From Candidatus Scatomonas merdigallinarum (GTDB lineage Bacteria > Bacillota > Clostridia > Lachnospirales > Lachnospiraceae): 64,000 nt of DNA. The notes under the pieces were generated by a model. That model had not been told where the DNA came from, made no database searches, and saw only the letters and a program-made list of their open reading frames with translations. The stretch spans positions 1 through 64,000 of the forward strand of contig DVKB01000004.1 of NCBI GenBank assembly GCA_018716305.1, written 5' to 3'. Both the position numbers and the translations under genes were made by a program. Positions 62,513 to 64,000 of the stretch are shown here, piece after piece (position 1 is the first letter of the stretch; every line of letters starts with the position of its first letter).

Positions 62513-64000
62513 ATGAAGCAGCTGGAAAAATTTTTGGAATGGGGAGGAACCAGGCGTGAGATTTTCTGCCTGATTCTGTCGGGCGCGGCTCTTTTGATCA
62601 GCATGTTTGATCTGCTCCCGCTGCCTTTTGACGCGGCCTGGATTGCCATTGTACTCTGCGGCATTCCCATTGTACTGGAGGCTTTCCTGGGACTGGTGAC
62701 GGCTTTTGACATCAAGGCGGATGTGCTGGTTTCTATCGCCCTGATCGCGTCTGTTTTGATAGGAGAAAATTTCGCCGCCGGGGAGGTGGCTTTTATCATG
62801 CAGCTGGGAGGGCTTCTGGAGGATCTCACCGTAGCCCGGGCCCGGGCCGGGATTGAAAAATTGGTGCATCTCACCCCCAGAACCGCCAGAGTGATCCGGG
62901 AGGAGAAGGAAACAGTGATCCCCGCGGAGCAGGTACAGGCCGGTGATGTGCTGCGAGTTCTTCCGGGAGAGACCGTGCCGGCGGACGGGGTGATCCTTTC
63001 CGGACGGACGTCCGTGAACCAGGCGGTGATGACGGGAGAATCCCTGCCGGTAGATAAAGAAGCAGGAGATGAAGTGTCCAGCGGTACCGTAAATCAATTC
63101 GGAGCTTTTGAGATGAAAGCCCTCCGGGCAGGGGAGGACAGTTCCATACAGAGAATGATCCGTCTGGTGCAGTCCGCGGATGCCGGGAAGGCAAAAATAG
63201 TGGGGCTTGCGGACCGCTGGGCGACTTGGATCGTAATCATCGCCCTCAGCGCGGCCGCTCTGACCTGGCTTATCAGCGGGGAGCTCCTCCGGGCAGTAAC
63301 CATTCTGGTAGTATTCTGCCCCTGCGCCCTGGTACTGGCAACTCCCACTGCCATTATGGCAGCCATTGGGAATGCGACCAGGCATGGATTTCTGGTGCGA
63401 GAGGGAGATGCCCTGGAGCGTCTGGCCGCTGTTTCCAGGATCGCCTTTGATAAAACGGGAACTCTCACCTGCGGAACCCCGGAGGTGACAGCGGTGAGAA
63501 GCTTTGCCGGGGAATATCCGGAGGAAATGGTATACGCCTGTACAGCCTCCGCGGAGCTTCGGTCAGAGCATCCCCTGGGAAAAGCGGTGGTCCGCAGTTT
63601 CCGGCAGAAAGCTTCAGCAGTCCAGCCGGAGGAGTTTCAGATGCTCCCGGGCCGAGGGGTTCGGGCTGTGGCGGCAGGCCGGGAAATTCTGGCCGGGAAT
63701 CGGGAGCTTTTGGAGGACAGCCAGGTGATTCTCACCCAAGCCCAGAAAAGCCAGGCGGAAGAATTTCTGGCCGTCGGATGTACGGTTATTTATACGGCGA
63801 TTGACGGAAAAGCGGCAGGGTTCCTGGCTCTGTCGGACACCTTGAGGAAAGAAAGCCCGGAGATCATCCGGCAGATCCGGGACATGGGCATCCGTCCGGT
63901 ATTGCTTACCGGGGACCATGAGGAGGCGGCCGCGGCCATTGGGGAACAGCTGGGGATGGAGGAGGTACATGCCGGCTGTCTGCCGGAGGACAAACTTACC
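62513..64000 (+). CDS. Heavy-metal P1B-type ATPase, 3' truncated by the window
   Basis: 496 codons without a stop inside the window. No N-terminal metal-binding (CxxC) domain is present: the protein begins with the transmembrane region. Seen are the actuator M-T-G-E-S-L-P, the ion-binding C-P-C in F-C-P-C-A-L-V-L-A-T-P, and D-K-T-G-T-L-T; S-E-H-P-L-G-K gives the HP motif. Copper (CopA/CopB) or Zn/Cd are possible; the CPC motif does not decide, though the operator suggests copper. The ATG at 62513 follows AAGGAGG. Confidence 0.9.
   Translation, partial: MKQLEKFLEWGGTRREIFCLILSGAALLISMFDLLPLPFDAAWIAIVLCGIPIVLEAFLGLVTAFDIKADVLVSIALIASVLIGENFAAGEVAFIMQLGGLLEDLTVARARAGIEKLVHLTPRTARVIREEKETVIPAEQVQAGDVLRVLPGETVPADGVILSGRTSVNQAVMTGESLPVDKEAGDEVSSGTVNQFGAFEMKALRAGEDSSIQRMIRLVQSADAGKAKIVGLADRWATWIVIIALSAAALTWLISGELLRAVTILVVFCPCALVLATPTAIMAAIGNATRHGFLVREGDALERLAAVSRIAFDKTGTLTCGTPEVTAVRSFAGEYPEEMVYACTASAELRSEHPLGKAVVRSFRQKASAVQPEEFQMLPGRGVRAVAAGREILAGNRELLEDSQVILTQAQKSQAEEFLAVGCTVIYTAIDGKAAGFLALSDTLRKESPEIIRQIRDMGIRPVLLTGDHEEAAAAIGEQLGMEEVHAGCLPEDKLT

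Noticed and set aside
1-64000. CRISPR arrays, rRNA genes and insertion-sequence transposases
   Set aside because: None was found by reading: there is no regular repeat-spacer array, no rRNA-like stretch and no transposase motif.

Overview
The window is a GC-rich (roughly mid-50s % by eye) chromosome segment of an anaerobic, spore-forming member of the Clostridia, most likely family Lachnospiraceae. Supporting signs are a [FeFe]-hydrogenase maturation GTPase (hydF), the sporulation sigma factor gene sigH behind cysE-cysS-mrnC-rlmB, a T-box leader, a CIRCE element, strong AGGAGG ribosome sites and dense co-directional operons. The genus cannot be named from the sequence alone. No rRNA, CRISPR array or intact transposase was seen.

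Bases 1-6745 differ from the rest. They hold the 3' end of a tyrosine recombinase, one very large AT-rich gene (522-6362, 1946 aa) and a repeat-rich tail (6620-6725) next to the first normal chromosomal gene. The large protein combines a Cap4-like nuclease domain, a STAND-type NTPase and a long helical C-terminus. This is the architecture of Avs antiphage sensors, and it is the strongest candidate for an unusual defence system here.

From 6746 to about 31.8 kb the window is housekeeping: LMW phosphatase-hydF, galE, luxS, an RluA pseudouridine synthase that looks leaderless, mutY-glycosyltransferase, a glycerol-1-phosphate-dehydrogenase-like gene with ispF, a manganese (yybP-ykoY) riboswitch driving a P-type ATPase, a cysteine T-box driving cysE-cysS-mrnC-rlmB-sigH, tRNA-Thr and tRNA-Val, glnS with a MocR-type regulator, and several HAD phosphatases. 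From 31.8 to 38.5 kb come an FAD enzyme with a Cys cluster, CIRCE-htpG-aroK, a CorA-like transporter, a cold-shock gene, and a pair of identical 66-bp palindromic repeats.

From 38.6 to 50.4 kb lie the pyrimidine operon (pyrC-pyrF-pyrK-pyrD-pyrE), some membrane and HD-domain genes, an M29 aminopeptidase, and a purine operon (purE-purM-purN-purD). Next are a macrodomain fusion, a remnant of a von Willebrand factor A gene with its middle deleted, and glnA. From 53.3 to 60.1 kb a long structured leader RNA ending in a terminator precedes a six-gene polyamine operon. That operon encodes arginine decarboxylase and agmatinase to make putrescine, plus both known routes from putrescine to spermidine (SpeD/SpeE and carboxyspermidine dehydrogenase/decarboxylase). 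The window closes with an MFS transporter, birA, and a metal P-type ATPase (cut by the window end) behind a perfect 22-bp inverted-repeat operator pair resembling CsoR sites.
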